Assembly: GCA_947499725.1 (NCBI GenBank)
Contig: CANMPK010000002.1
Span: forward strand, 62,001-126,000
Source: an uncultured Paracoccaceae bacterium
Lineage (GTDB): Bacteria; Pseudomonadota; Alphaproteobacteria; Rhodobacterales; Rhodobacteraceae
Length of the DNA: 64,000 bases
Reading direction: 5' to 3'
Below are positions 37,621 through 46,966 of this stretch, piece by piece. A program made the translations under genes and the position numbers. Numbering within the stretch: the stretch's first letter is position 1; every line of letters starts with the position of its first letter. Below the pieces are notes generated by a model that saw nothing but the letters and a program-made list of their open reading frames with translations, did not search any database and was not told the DNA's origin.

Positions 37621-38307
37621 TCAAGATACCAGACGATAGCCACCAGACTCTGTCACCAACAGGCGCGCATTGCTTGGATCCGGCTCAATCTTCTGACGCA
37701 GACGATAGATATGCGTCTCCAAAGTATGCGTGGTCACACCCGCATTATAGCCCCAAACCTCGTGCAACAGGATGTCACGTGGCACCACACCATCTGTGCT
37801 GCGGTACAGGAACTTCAGAATGTTGGTTTCTTTCTCGGTCAGGCGGATTTTACGCTCATCCTCAGTGACCAAAAGCTTCATCGCTGGCTTGAACGTATAT
37901 GGCCCAAGCGTGAACACAGCGTCTTCGCTTTGCTCGTGTTGACGAAGCTGCGCACGGATACGCGCCAAAAGCACAGGGAATTTGAACGGCTTAGACACAT
38001 AGTCATTCGCGCCCGCATCCAGACCCAAGATGGTGTCTGCATCGGTGTCATGACCGGTCAGCATCAAGATCGGGCTCTTCACACCCTGCTTGCGCATCAG
38101 GCGGCACAGCTCGCGACCGTCTGTATCCGGCAAGCCCACATCAAGGATCACCAGATCAAACAGGCCCTCCTTTGCGCGGCTCATGGCATCGGCGCCATTC
38201 GCGGCTTCGAAGACATCAAAGTCTTCTGTCATAACAAGTTGCTCGGCCAGCGCGTCGCGCAGATCATCGTCATCATCAACGAGTAGAATTTTCTTGAGCT
38301 GTCCCAT
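37621..38307 (-). CDS. OmpR/PhoB-family response regulator
   Basis: A 228-residue two-component regulator. The receiver domain has the DDDD acidic pocket at 11-14, the phosphoacceptor Asp56 in VILDVGLPD, and the KPF Lys. A winged-helix DNA-binding domain follows (LTEKETNILKFLYRSTDGVVPRDILLHEVWG and THTLETHIYRLRQKIEPD). No histidine kinase gene adjoins it, so it is an orphan here. Target unknown. Divergent from ribA, separated by 160 bases that include the 12-bp palindrome CACGTCGACGTG. Confidence 0.92.
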   Translation of the reverse strand: MGQLKKILLVDDDDDLRDALAEQLVMTEDFDVFEAANGADAMSRAKEGLFDLVILDVGLPDTDGRELCRLMRKQGVKSPILMLTGHDTDADTILGLDAGANDYVSKPFKFPVLLARIRAQLRQHEQSEDAVFTLGPYTFKPAMKLLVTEDERKIRLTEKETNILKFLYRSTDGVVPRDILLHEVWGYNAGVTTHTLETHIYRLRQKIEPDPSNARLLVTESGGYRLVS

Positions 38308-38381
38308 CGGGCGTCTCCGTGTTTGTTTGAACTAAAACTGCGCCCAGTTGCGCCTTTTCTCAAGGTGTGCTGCAATCATTT

Positions 38382-38393
38382 CACGTCGACGTG
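38382..38393. promoter_or_regulatory. 12-bp palindrome upstream of ribA
   Basis: The perfect palindrome CACGTCGACGTG lies 75 bases before the ribA start and 75 bases from the response-regulator start, in their shared upstream region. It could be a dimeric-regulator site; no family matches it in my memory. Confidence 0.3.
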
Positions 38394-38467
38394 TAAATGC
38401 GTGTAGAAATGTTTCACTTTTGTTTAGAAGGCACTACATGTCACGGGCTACTGGAAAAGAGTCTGAT

Positions 38468-39559
38468 ATGAGCTTTGCGCCAAACATCTTAGAACGCCTT
38501 GCCCGCGCCCGCGCTGATCTGCGCATGGGGGTGCCAATTGTGCTGTTTGATGATGCGCAAGCCTTCCTCGTTCAAGCCGCAGAAACCATTACAGATCAAC
38601 GTCTTACGCAAGCCCGCAGCCTTGGAGAGCCGCTCAGCCTCGTGGTCACCGCGCGCCGTGCAGAAACCCTCAAGGCGCAGGTTTATGACGGCGATATCAG
38701 CCGCATTATCCTGCCCGATGACGCCATGTCTGGCTGGGTCAATTGCGTCGCAGATCCGGCGGATGATCTGAAAATGCCGATTAAAGGACCATTTAAAACA
38801 GAGCGTGATGGCGACGTTTCGTTACATCGTTTGGCCATCGATTTGGTCAAATCAGCGCAGCTTTTGCCCTCTGTCGTGATGAGCGCCCTGCCAAACGCAG
38901 CAGATTTCGCCCTGCAAAACGGCCTCACCAGCCTACCAAAAGAGGCGTCTCTGCCGCATCTGGCCAGCTCCAGCCCCATGCATTCCGTGGCGGGCGCCAA
39001 GCTGCCGATCCAAGCCTCGAATGCCGGCAAATTGCATATCTTCCGCCCCGAAGACGGCGGCGCGGAACATTACGCCATCGAAATTGGCAAGCCTTCGCGC
39101 GGCGCTCCGGTGCTGGCACGCCTGCACTCCGCCTGCTTTACCGGCGACGTTCTTGGCTCTTTGAAATGCGACTGTGGCCCGCAGCTAAACGCAGCCCTGC
39201 GCCAAATGGGCGACGAGGGCGCAGGCGTTCTGCTGTACCTCAACCAAGAGGGCCGCGGCATCGGCCTCGCCAATAAAATGCGCGCCTATGCGCTGCAAGA
39301 TCAGGGCTTTGACACGGTCGAAGCCAACCACCGCCTCGGCTTTGAAGACGACGAGCGCGACTTCCGCATCGGCTCAAATATCCTCAAAGAACTCGGCTTC
39401 GGCGCGGTACGTCTGCTGACGAACAATCCGAAAAAGATCAACATGATGGAAGAAAACGGCATTTCCGTCAGCGAACGCGTGGCGCTTCAGGTGGGCGAAA
39501 ACGACTTCAACCGCGCCTACCTCGCCACCAAAGCCTCTAAATCTGGGCATATGTTTTGA
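38468..39559 (+). CDS. ribA: GTP cyclohydrolase II
   Basis: A 363-residue protein whose C-terminal ~190 residues are a GTP cyclohydrolase II, the first enzyme of riboflavin synthesis. The zinc site LHSACFTGDVLGSLKCDCGPQ has its three Cys, and QEGRGIGLANKMRAYALQD and TNNPKKI are intact. The N-terminal ~170 residues are not a DHBP synthase by motif, so this long form is not a typical RibBA; I do not recognise that part. ATG at 38468 chosen; an in-frame ATG lies at 38438. The stop region overlaps the next gene's possible TTG start. Confidence 0.85.
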   Translation: MSFAPNILERLARARADLRMGVPIVLFDDAQAFLVQAAETITDQRLTQARSLGEPLSLVVTARRAETLKAQVYDGDISRIILPDDAMSGWVNCVADPADDLKMPIKGPFKTERDGDVSLHRLAIDLVKSAQLLPSVVMSALPNAADFALQNGLTSLPKEASLPHLASSSPMHSVAGAKLPIQASNAGKLHIFRPEDGGAEHYAIEIGKPSRGAPVLARLHSACFTGDVLGSLKCDCGPQLNAALRQMGDEGAGVLLYLNQEGRGIGLANKMRAYALQDQGFDTVEANHRLGFEDDERDFRIGSNILKELGFGAVRLLTNNPKKINMMEENGISVSERVALQVGENDFNRAYLATKASKSGHMF

Positions 39560-39564
39560 GCGAC

Positions 39565-40050
39565 ATGATTCTGACCCCAACGGGTCTTCTCTACGCAGGC
39601 CGCCGCTTTCCTTGCACCATCGGCAAAGGCGGCATCTCCACCAATAAACGCGAAGGCGACGGGGCCACACCGGTGGGCACCCACCGCATCCTCGGCATGA
39701 TGTACCGCCCAGACCGCCTGGCTGCCCCTCAGCCATGGGCCGATCCAATTGGCACCTTTGATCTCTGGTCCGATGCCAGCGGCCAACCCGATTATAACCA
39801 ATGGGTGCGCGCGCCATACGGGCATAGCCACGAAAAATTACGCCGCGCTGATCCGCTGTATGATCTTGTTCTGATGACAGATTGGAACTGGCCAAATGCT
39901 AAAGAGGGCAAAGGCTCCGCCATCTTCTTGCATCAATACCGCCGGAAAGGCTTCCCAACCGAAGGCTGCGTCGCCTTCCGCCGCGATCATCTGCATTGGA
40001 TCGCAAAGCATATTACGTTTGGCACCCGCCTGATCGTGCGGGCGCGCTAG
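39565..40050 (+). CDS. L,D-transpeptidase-like (YkuD) protein
   Basis: A 161-residue YkuD-domain protein. The active-site region IFLHQYRRKGFPTEGCVAF contains the His and the GC nucleophile Cys in the spacing of the family. KREGDGATPVGTHRI is the conserved N-terminal strand. These enzymes form 3-3 peptidoglycan crosslinks or attach lipoproteins. No signal peptide is visible, which is unusual for the family, although many short YkuD proteins of this type lack one. A TTG at 39556 overlapping the ribA stop is an alternative start. Convergent with the YggS gene. Confidence 0.85.
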   Translation: MILTPTGLLYAGRRFPCTIGKGGISTNKREGDGATPVGTHRILGMMYRPDRLAAPQPWADPIGTFDLWSDASGQPDYNQWVRAPYGHSHEKLRRADPLYDLVLMTDWNWPNAKEGKGSAIFLHQYRRKGFPTEGCVAFRRDHLHWIAKHITFGTRLIVRAR

Positions 40051-40053
40051 GCC

Positions 40054-40707
40054 TTAGCCGTAGTCCCGCGCCCCAAAGATCGCAGACCCCACACGCACAT
40101 GGGTCGCGCCCAAGGCCACGGCCTTCTCAAAATCCGCGCTCATGCCCATGGATAGGCCTTCAACATCATTGCGCGCTGCGATCTTCGCCAGCAACGCAAA
40201 ATGCAGGCTTGCCTCTTCATCCACTGGTGGAATGCACATCAAGCCCTTCACCGGCAAATCAAGCGCGCGACATTCCGCAATGAAAGCATCCGCATCCGCA
40301 GGCAGCACACCGGCTTTCTGCTCTTCCTCACCCGTGTTCACCTGAACAAACAGATCAGGGCAACGACCAATCTCTTGCGCCAAACGCGCCAACGTATTGG
40401 CCAGCTTCGGGCGATCTACGGAATGAATGGCGTCAAACAGCTCCATCGCCTGACGGGCTTTATTGGTCTGCAAGGGCCCAAGCAAATGCACCTTGGTGTC
40501 AGGGAAGGCCTCGCGAAAAGCCGGCCACTTCCCAGCCGCTTCCTGCACCTTATTTTCCCCAAACAGCCCGTGGCCCTCTTTCAGAACCGCCTCAACCCGT
40601 TCATTCGGCTGGACCTTGGACACAGCAATCAACTGAACGCTCCCTTCGGCGCGCCCTGCTTTGGTTTCCGCTTTGTGAATGCGTGCTTGAATATCAGAAA
40701 GTGACAT
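40054..40707 (-). CDS. YggS/PROSC-family PLP homeostasis protein
   Basis: A 217-residue fold-type III PLP-binding protein. The PLP Lys is Lys31 in LIAVSKVQP. GENKVQEA, HLLGPLQTNKARQAMELFDAIHSVD, QVNTGEEEQKAGV and LSMGMSADFEKAVALGATHVRVGSAIFG are all family segments. Members buffer PLP and affect amino-acid metabolism and have no known enzymatic reaction. ATG at 40707 fits family N-termini. Convergent with the L,D-transpeptidase gene, 3 bases apart. Confidence 0.95.
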   Translation of the reverse strand: MSLSDIQARIHKAETKAGRAEGSVQLIAVSKVQPNERVEAVLKEGHGLFGENKVQEAAGKWPAFREAFPDTKVHLLGPLQTNKARQAMELFDAIHSVDRPKLANTLARLAQEIGRCPDLFVQVNTGEEEQKAGVLPADADAFIAECRALDLPVKGLMCIPPVDEEASLHFALLAKIAARNDVEGLSMGMSADFEKAVALGATHVRVGSAIFGARDYG

Positions 40708-40760
40708 CTGATTTGCCCTCTTACGTCTTTGATGCGCACAGAACACCAAATGCGGGCAAA

Positions 40761-40790
40761 AGAAAAGGGCAGGTCAAATGACCTGCCCTA
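40761..40790 (-). terminator. strong terminator after the porin gene
   Basis: On the minus strand GGGCAGGTCA pairs perfectly with TGACCTGCCC across a 2-base centre and is followed by TTTTCTTTT. It lies 26 bases past the porin stop and just before the yggS-like gene. Confidence 0.85.
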
Positions 40791-40815
40791 AACTTAGGTA
40801 CTTCAGCTTCTAAAA

Positions 40816-41640
40816 TTAGAAGGAGAAGGAGATACCCAGGTCAGCAACAGTTGTGCCGCCGATTTCGCCTACTGCACCAGCAACTGTCGCGCCGCCCAGG
40901 TCGTATGCAACACCGATGCCGTATGCGTCTGCGGAACCGTCGTCAGCATATGCTGCGGAAACAGTTACGTCGCCAGTTGTGTACGCAACGTACAGACCGT
41001 ACGCGTCAGCTGTACCAACTTCGCCGTAAGTTGCTTTTGCGGAGATCGCGCCAGCAGAGTAACCAGCTGTCAGGTGCCAGAAGTCTGTGCCGCCTGTGTC
41101 GCCTGCGCCCAGATCAACGGAGAATGCGTCGAAGGAAGCAGATGCACCGATCGCCCAATCGCCAGAAGCGGAAGAGTCTGTGGATGCTGCAACGGAGATG
41201 TCACCGAAGGAGTAGTCAACACGAACGTCGTCGCCGCCGAAGCCGCGAGTTGTGCCTACGCCTGGCTCTTCTGCAACGTCATCGATGCCGATGCCGTCGT
41301 AACCCAGGTCAGACAGACCACCACGGTCAGCTGCGGAGTCGATGTCGCCTACGGACAGTTTCAGACCGTTGTAGGAGATGAACACTTCTGGATCGCTAAC
41401 AGCGTTAGTTGTGCTTGTGGAATTGTTGGAGTCTGCGTCCAGGTCGATGGATGCACCGAATGCAACGCCGCCGTCTGTTTCGCCTGTGCCAACAATGTTG
41501 AAGTCGATTTCGTTATGAACAGTTGTTGTAGTACCGTTGTACTTCAGACCCATGTTCGCGCCACCAGTGATGGCGATATCTGCGGATGCAACACCAGCTG
41601 TCAGTACCAGCGCGGTGGATGTAAAGAGAACTTTTTTCAT
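40816..41640 (-). CDS. general porin (outer membrane beta-barrel)
   Basis: A 274-residue outer-membrane porin. Signal peptide MKKVLFTSTALVLTAGVASA with cleavage before DIAITGGANMGL. The rest is alternating beta-strands rich in Gly, Ala, Asp and Ser and ends GISFSF, the terminal Phe signal for Bam insertion. Strongly biased codons and a clean terminator point to high expression. It belongs to the small Rhodobacteraceae porin group. The 284-base upstream region 41641-41924, shared with the divergent DUF3576 gene, must hold the promoter; I could not fix its boxes. GAGGGAAA is the ribosome-binding site. Confidence 0.92.
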   Translation of the reverse strand: MKKVLFTSTALVLTAGVASADIAITGGANMGLKYNGTTTTVHNEIDFNIVGTGETDGGVAFGASIDLDADSNNSTSTTNAVSDPEVFISYNGLKLSVGDIDSAADRGGLSDLGYDGIGIDDVAEEPGVGTTRGFGGDDVRVDYSFGDISVAASTDSSASGDWAIGASASFDAFSVDLGAGDTGGTDFWHLTAGYSAGAISAKATYGEVGTADAYGLYVAYTTGDVTVSAAYADDGSADAYGIGVAYDLGGATVAGAVGEIGGTTVADLGISFSF

Positions 41641-41924
41641 AGTCTTTTCCCTCGGATTTCCAAATTACTGCCCCAGCCGGTGAATCCGGAAAGGGTATGA
41701 CGAGGGTTTCGCTTTTTTCGGGGGTACTTTGCAAGCTTGGCAAAAGCTTCACGCAAAATGTGGCAATAAGTTGATGCAATGTTGTCACACTAACCGCACC
41801 TAGCCCCTTATTTACGGCATGCTTTCAGTGCCTCAAGGCAATTCCCCGCCGACAGCCCCTCTATATATACAGAATAGGGAAAATCCTTGCTCTGCACCGT
41901 TTGCTTAGATAGGACGTTACAGAA

Positions 41925-42437
41925 ATGAGCAGATTGGGCGAGACCATGACCTTCACATCCCGAACAAAACTAACTGTGGCCTCTTTGGCGCTAACGGCAC
42001 TGGTATCCTGTGGCGGATTCGGAAATGGCGGCGGATCAGGCACAACAGACGGCGCTGATTCTTCCAATCGTGCGATTCCTGTTGAAGAGCGCGGGACGTC
42101 CATTTGGGATATCTTCAAGCCAAACAACAGCGACATCACTGTTAAAGTGAATAAATACATTTGGGCGGCCTCGCTCGAAGTGCTCGATTTCTTGCCAATC
42201 GAATCTGTCGACCCATTCTCTGGCGTCATCGTCACCGGCTATGGCACACCGCCAAACGGCGGCCGCGCCTATCGCGCGACTGTTCTGGTCCGTGATCCAG
42301 CTCTGGATGCGCGCTCTTTGCACCTTTCACTGCAAACGCGCGGTGGTCGTGATGTCTCTGCAAGCACAACCCGTGCTGTCGAAGACGCGATTCTGGCTCG
42401 CGCGCGCCAACTGCGCATTCGCGACGGCCGCTTCTAA
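41925..42437 (+). CDS. DUF3576 lipoprotein
   Basis: A 170-residue protein with a lipobox (ALVSCGG) placing the acylated Cys at residue 29 from this start. The DUF3576 core is clear: SIWDIFKPNNSDITVKVNKYIWAASLEVLDFLPIESVDPFSGVIVTGYG and a C-terminal basic helix ARARQLRIRDGRF. The family is restricted largely to alphaproteobacteria and has no assigned function. An in-frame ATG at 41946 is an alternative start and would shorten the signal peptide. Divergent from the porin, convergent with the GT4 gene. Confidence 0.88.
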   Translation: MSRLGETMTFTSRTKLTVASLALTALVSCGGFGNGGGSGTTDGADSSNRAIPVEERGTSIWDIFKPNNSDITVKVNKYIWAASLEVLDFLPIESVDPFSGVIVTGYGTPPNGGRAYRATVLVRDPALDARSLHLSLQTRGGRDVSASTTRAVEDAILARARQLRIRDGRF

Positions 42438-42487
42438 AGCGCTCTCTTAGTTACAAGCCGAACAAAAAACCGCGCAAAAGGTGCAGA

Positions 42488-43744
42488 TCACTGATCTACG
42501 CCACCTGCTTCCATCGCATAAAGGCGCTCCACCCATTCTATCTGGGCAGGCAAGCAGACAGTCTTCAGATCGTAACGCTCTTTCACCAAAGCCCGTGCCG
42601 CTGCGCCCAGCTTGGCTTGTGCCGCTTCATCCTCCAGCAAAGCGCTCACCTCATTGGCCAAAGCCTCTGGATCAAAGAAATCCACCAGTCGCCCTGTTTC
42701 ATTATGGGTGATCACCTCTTCGACCGGCTTCGTGCGACTCGCCACAATCGGCGCGCCGCTGCTCATGGCTTCAAGCAAAGACCAGCTCAGGACGAACGGA
42801 TAGGTCAAATACACATGCACCCGCGCGATCTGCAAAAGCGATAGGAACTGATCATAAGGAATCTGACCGATGAAATGCACACGCGCCCAATCCTCATCCG
42901 AAATCTGCCCACGCACCTCATCGATAAAGATCTGCTTCCAACTGCCACCCTGCGCAGGGGCTGGACCATAAGATTGCTTATCGCCCCCCACCATAAGAAT
43001 CTGCGCATTTGGGCGATCGCGCAAAATCTGCGGAAGGGCCCGCATAAAGATGTGATACCCGCGATAGGGCTCCAGATTTCGGTTCACAAAGGTGACCACC
43101 TCATCGGCACGACTAAATTGACGCCCCTTCACCGACAAAACCGCATCAGGATTTGGCGCCGCCTGTTCTGTATCAATCCCATCATGAATGACGCTAATGC
43201 GGTCTTGATACTTCTGCGGGAAGGTCTGCGCTTGATAGTGGGTCGGGCTCAGCCCCATATCCCCCAAAGGGTAATGCAGCTCGTTATTCAGGTTCTTCAG
43301 CCGCAACCGCATCGCGTCGTCTTCCGCCGTTGCCTTCACAAACTCTGGATCAAACCCAACATCTCCGGCATCCAAACCATAGAACAATTCGTAAAACAGA
43401 CCGATCCGCGCATTCGGCCAAACATCCCGTAAAAACATCGCCTCACCCCAACCCGGGTGCGCCACGATGACATCTGGCGTAAAGCCCTTGTCCTTCAACT
43501 GACGCGCAGCGCGCATACAAGCCTCGCCGCGAATAACCTTCGCCTCTAGATCCTGAAGCCAAGGATGCACCCCCTGCCCCTGCTTGCGCTTAATCGCATA
43601 GGGCAGCAGGCGCACACCGCGCCATGTCTTCGACTCCTTCACCCGCTTCGTCAGAGCCACGCAGCGATGCCCCTTCGCCGCCAAAGCTGGCGCAAGGTTT
43701 TTAAACTGCCCTGGGAAGTTCTGATGGATGAAGAGAATATTCAT
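42488..43744 (-). CDS. glycosyltransferase family 4
   Basis: A 418-residue GT-B retaining glycosyltransferase. The N-terminal domain begins NILFIHQNFPGQFKNLAPALAAKGH. The GT4 donor site includes VTFVNRNLEPYRGYHIFMRALP and the C-terminal E-x7-E-like region SWSLLEAMSSGAPIVASRTKPVEEVI. Probably builds a surface or exopolysaccharide chain; the sugar is unknown. ATG at 43744 fits the family; the frame is open far upstream but without similarity. A single gene, divergent from the small ORF and leuS. Confidence 0.88.
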   Translation of the reverse strand: MNILFIHQNFPGQFKNLAPALAAKGHRCVALTKRVKESKTWRGVRLLPYAIKRKQGQGVHPWLQDLEAKVIRGEACMRAARQLKDKGFTPDVIVAHPGWGEAMFLRDVWPNARIGLFYELFYGLDAGDVGFDPEFVKATAEDDAMRLRLKNLNNELHYPLGDMGLSPTHYQAQTFPQKYQDRISVIHDGIDTEQAAPNPDAVLSVKGRQFSRADEVVTFVNRNLEPYRGYHIFMRALPQILRDRPNAQILMVGGDKQSYGPAPAQGGSWKQIFIDEVRGQISDEDWARVHFIGQIPYDQFLSLLQIARVHVYLTYPFVLSWSLLEAMSSGAPIVASRTKPVEEVITHNETGRLVDFFDPEALANEVSALLEDEAAQAKLGAAARALVKERYDLKTVCLPAQIEWVERLYAMEAGGVDQ

Positions 43745-43801
43745 AAACGCCCGCAAAAACTGTGCTGTCAGAGGGAACTGACCTCTTAGAACCTTATAGA
43801 C

Positions 43802-43930
43802 ATGTCTGAATCCCGCGTTAAACCCGCATTTTTCACCCGCCAGCACTGGACCAAGCCCTTTCAGGCGCATATCACCGGCCTAACGCCCACAAAGGGCCAA
43901 GACCACGATTGCAAAGGGATTCCCCCATGA
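43802..43930 (+). CDS. 42-residue small ORF overlapping the leuS start
   Basis: An open frame of 42 codons from ATG 43802 whose TGA overlaps the leuS ATG in an ATGA arrangement. The residues are mostly polar and basic ([18 protein letters not shown]...) with no signal peptide. It has no Leu run and so is not an obvious leucine attenuator. A weak ribosome-binding site precedes it. The overlap strongly suggests translational coupling with leuS, if it is translated at all. I recognise no family. Confidence 0.4.
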   Translation: MSESRVKPAFFTRQHWTKPFQAHITGLTPTKGQDHDCKGIPP

Positions 43931-46482
43931 CGCGCTACACACCCGCTCAGATCGAAGCCAAATGGCAAGAGGCTTGGGCCAAGGCCGATACCTTCAAAGC
44001 CGTTCGCGACGAGAACAAGCCGAAGTATTACGTGCTCGAGATGTTCCCGTATCCATCGGGCAAGCTGCACATGGGGCACGTGCGCAACTACACCATGGGT
44101 GACGTTGTGGCGCGCTATAAGATGTCCACCGGCCACAGTGTTCTGCACCCAATGGGCTGGGACGCGTTCGGCATGCCGGCAGAAAACGCCGCGATGAAAT
44201 CCAACGGCCACCCAAAAGACTGGACGTACAACAATATCGCCACGATGAAAGAGCAGATGAAACCGCTCGGCCTGTCCATCGACTGGTCCCGCGAATTTGC
44301 CACCTGCGATCCAGAATACTACGGCCAACAACAGGCCATGTTCCTCGACTTCCTCGATAAGGGCCTCGTCTACCGCAAAAACGCTGTGGTGAACTGGGAT
44401 CCAATCGACATGACCGTTCTGGCGAACGAACAGGTCGAAAACGGCCGCGGCTGGCGCTCTGGCGCCTTGGTCGAACGCCGTGAACTCACACAATGGTTCT
44501 TCAAAATCTCTGAGTTCTCCGAAGACCTCTTGGCTTCGCTCGACAGCTTGGAAAACTGGCCGGCAAAAGTGCGCCTGATGCAGGAAAACTGGATCGGCAA
44601 ATCCCGCGGTCTGGAATTCGGCTTTGAACGCACCGATGGCGAAGGCACAATTGATGTCTACACGACCCGCCCAGACACGCTGATGGGCGCATCCTTCGTG
44701 GGCATCTCTCCGGATCACCCGATCGCCAAACAGCTCGAAGCAGAAAACGACGATGTCGCAGCCTTCGTGGCGGAATGCCGTAAGGGTGGCACAACAGAAG
44801 AAGCCATCGAAACCGGCGAAAAGCTGGGCTTTGACACAGGCCTGAAGGTGAAACACCCGCTGGACCCAAGTTGGGAACTGCCGGTCTGGATCGCCAACTT
44901 CATTCTGATGGACTACGGTACAGGCGCAATCTTCGCCTGCCCCGCCCATGATGAACGCGACTTCGAATTCGCCACCAAATACGATCTGCCGATTGTTCCG
45001 GTGTTCGAACCCACCAACGGCGAAGACGTGAAGGGCGCATTCGTTCCAGGCAAAACCGACAAAGTCAGCTACGTCAAAGGTTTTGCCTCCTCTGGCGAAA
45101 CCACAGGCGACGAGGCTGTGAACGCAGCCGTTGATGCTGCCGAAGATTCAGGCTGGGGCCAAGGCGTCACCAAATACCGCCTGCGCGACTGGGGCCTCTC
45201 CCGTCAGCGCTATTGGGGCTGCCCAATCCCAGTGGTCCACTGTGATGACTGTGGCGTTGTCCCAGAGAAAAAAGAAAACCTGCCGATCGAGCTGCCTTAC
45301 GATGTGAACTTCCAAACACCGGGCAACCCGCTGGACCGCCACGAAACATGGCGCGACTGCGCATGCCCAGCCTGCGGCAAGCCGGCCAAGCGTGAAACCG
45401 ACACGATGGACACATTCGTGGACAGCTCTTGGTATTACGCCCGCTTCACCGCACCTCAGGCCGACACGCCAACCGATCCGGTCGAAGCAGATTACTGGAT
45501 GAACGTCGACCAATACATCGGCGGCATCGAGCACGCGATCCTGCACCTGCTCTATTCCCGTTTCTTCGCCCGCGCGATGAACATCGCAGGCCACCTGCCA
45601 GAAAGATCCAAAGAGCCATTCAACGCGCTCTTCACCCAAGGCATGGTGACCCACGCGATCTACAAAAACGCAGAGCGCACAGATGAACACGGCCGCGATG
45701 TCTTCCACTTCCCAGAAGAAGTCGAAGAACGCGATGGCGAAACTGTTGTGAAAGAGACAGGCGAGAAGATCACCGTGATCCCATCCGCCAAAATGTCCAA
45801 ATCCAAAAACAACGTGGTGGACCCTCTGGCGATCATCGACTCCTACGGCGCAGACACAGCCCGCTGGTTCGTTCTCTCCGATTCCCCTCCAGAGCGTGAC
45901 GTGGAATGGACAGCCTCTGGCGCCGAAGCCGCGCACAAACACCTGAACCGTGTGTGGAATCTCTGCGACAAAATCGGCGCAATGGATGCCGATGCCAAGG
46001 GCCAAGGCGACGAAGACCTGCTGCGCGAAATGCACAAAGCCATCCGCGATGTCACCAACGGCGTGGAAAGCTTCGGCTTCAACGCAGCCATCGCCAAGCT
46101 GTATGGTTTCACCGCAACCCTGTCTAAATCCAAAGCAGGCGCAGCAGCGCAAAAGCAAGCCATCATGACTTTGGCGCAACTGATGTCCCCAATGACCCCG
46201 CACCTCGCGGAAGACATCTGGGCACACCAAGGCGGCGAAGGTCTGGTGATCAACGCGCCATGGCCAGTGGCTGATGAATCTATGTTGGTCGAGGCCAATG
46301 TCACGCTGCCGATCCAAATCAACGGCAAACGCCGCGCAGAAATCAGCGTGCCAGCGGACATGAGCAAGGAAGAGGTTGAAAAAATCGCCCTCGCACACGA
46401 AGCTGTCGAACGTGCGCTGGATGGGGCCCAGCCCAAGAAACTCATTGTTGTCCCCGGCCGGATTGTGAATGTCGTCATTTAA
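43927..46482 (+). CDS. leuS: leucyl-tRNA synthetase
   Basis: An 851-residue class I aminoacyl-tRNA synthetase. HMGH at 48-51 is the HIGH motif, in [18 protein letters not shown]. The CP1 editing domain follows ([20 protein letters not shown]). The KMSKS motif appears as [10 protein letters not shown]. The anticodon-binding and C-terminal domains complete it. Full length. ATG at 43927 with AAGGGA upstream; the stop is overlapped by lptE. Start of a run leuS-lptE-holA that is typical in alphaproteobacteria. Confidence 0.98.
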   Translation: MTRYTPAQIEAKWQEAWAKADTFKAVRDENKPKYYVLEMFPYPSGKLHMGHVRNYTMGDVVARYKMSTGHSVLHPMGWDAFGMPAENAAMKSNGHPKDWTYNNIATMKEQMKPLGLSIDWSREFATCDPEYYGQQQAMFLDFLDKGLVYRKNAVVNWDPIDMTVLANEQVENGRGWRSGALVERRELTQWFFKISEFSEDLLASLDSLENWPAKVRLMQENWIGKSRGLEFGFERTDGEGTIDVYTTRPDTLMGASFVGISPDHPIAKQLEAENDDVAAFVAECRKGGTTEEAIETGEKLGFDTGLKVKHPLDPSWELPVWIANFILMDYGTGAIFACPAHDERDFEFATKYDLPIVPVFEPTNGEDVKGAFVPGKTDKVSYVKGFASSGETTGDEAVNAAVDAAEDSGWGQGVTKYRLRDWGLSRQRYWGCPIPVVHCDDCGVVPEKKENLPIELPYDVNFQTPGNPLDRHETWRDCACPACGKPAKRETDTMDTFVDSSWYYARFTAPQADTPTDPVEADYWMNVDQYIGGIEHAILHLLYSRFFARAMNIAGHLPERSKEPFNALFTQGMVTHAIYKNAERTDEHGRDVFHFPEEVEERDGETVVKETGEKITVIPSAKMSKSKNNVVDPLAIIDSYGADTARWFVLSDSPPERDVEWTASGAEAAHKHLNRVWNLCDKIGAMDADAKGQGDEDLLREMHKAIRDVTNGVESFGFNAAIAKLYGFTATLSKSKAGAAAQKQAIMTLAQLMSPMTPHLAEDIWAHQGGEGLVINAPWPVADESMLVEANVTLPIQINGKRRAEISVPADMSKEEVEKIALAHEAVERALDGAQPKKLIVVPGRIVNVVI

Positions 46483-46966
46483 TCGTCGCAGCTTTCTAAC
46501 ACTGGCAGCTGGCCCGCTTCTTATGGCGGGCTGCGGCTTTACCCCTGCTTATGGGCCAAACGGCGCAGCCAATGCGCTGCGCAATACGGTTCTGGTGGAT
46601 GAGCCAAACACTAGCAACGGCTTCTACCTCACACGCCAAGTCGAACACCGCTTGGGCCGCGCCGCCACCCCCACCTATGGGCTGTCAGTTGCCATCGATA
46701 CCAGCACCGAAGGCGTGGCGCTGACGTCAGACAACGAAACCACCCGTATCGAAGTTCTAGGCAACGCCACCTACGCGCTGCGTGATCTTGGCACGGGAGA
46801 AGTGCTGATCAGCGGCAAGGTTGAAAGCTTCACAGGCTATTCCACCACGGGCTCCACCGTCTCCGAACTCTCCGCAGAACGCGACGCTTTCGAGCGCCTG
46901 ATGGTGATCCTCGCCGATCAAATCGTGCTGCGCCTTGTCGCCAAAGCCGACAGCCTGCCCGCATGA
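46469..46966 (+). CDS. lptE: LPS assembly lipoprotein LptE
   Basis: A 165-residue lipoprotein with a twin-Arg-like start ([22 protein letters not shown]) and lipobox Cys22. The CGFTPAYGP motif right after the Cys and the C-terminal [10 protein letters not shown] match alphaproteobacterial LptE, which plugs the LptD barrel in LPS export. Overlaps leuS by 14 bases and holA by 4. Position between leuS and holA is the usual genomic location. Confidence 0.9.
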   Translation: MSSFNRRSFLTLAAGPLLMAGCGFTPAYGPNGAANALRNTVLVDEPNTSNGFYLTRQVEHRLGRAATPTYGLSVAIDTSTEGVALTSDNETTRIEVLGNATYALRDLGTGEVLISGKVESFTGYSTTGSTVSELSAERDAFERLMVILADQIVLRLVAKADSLPA

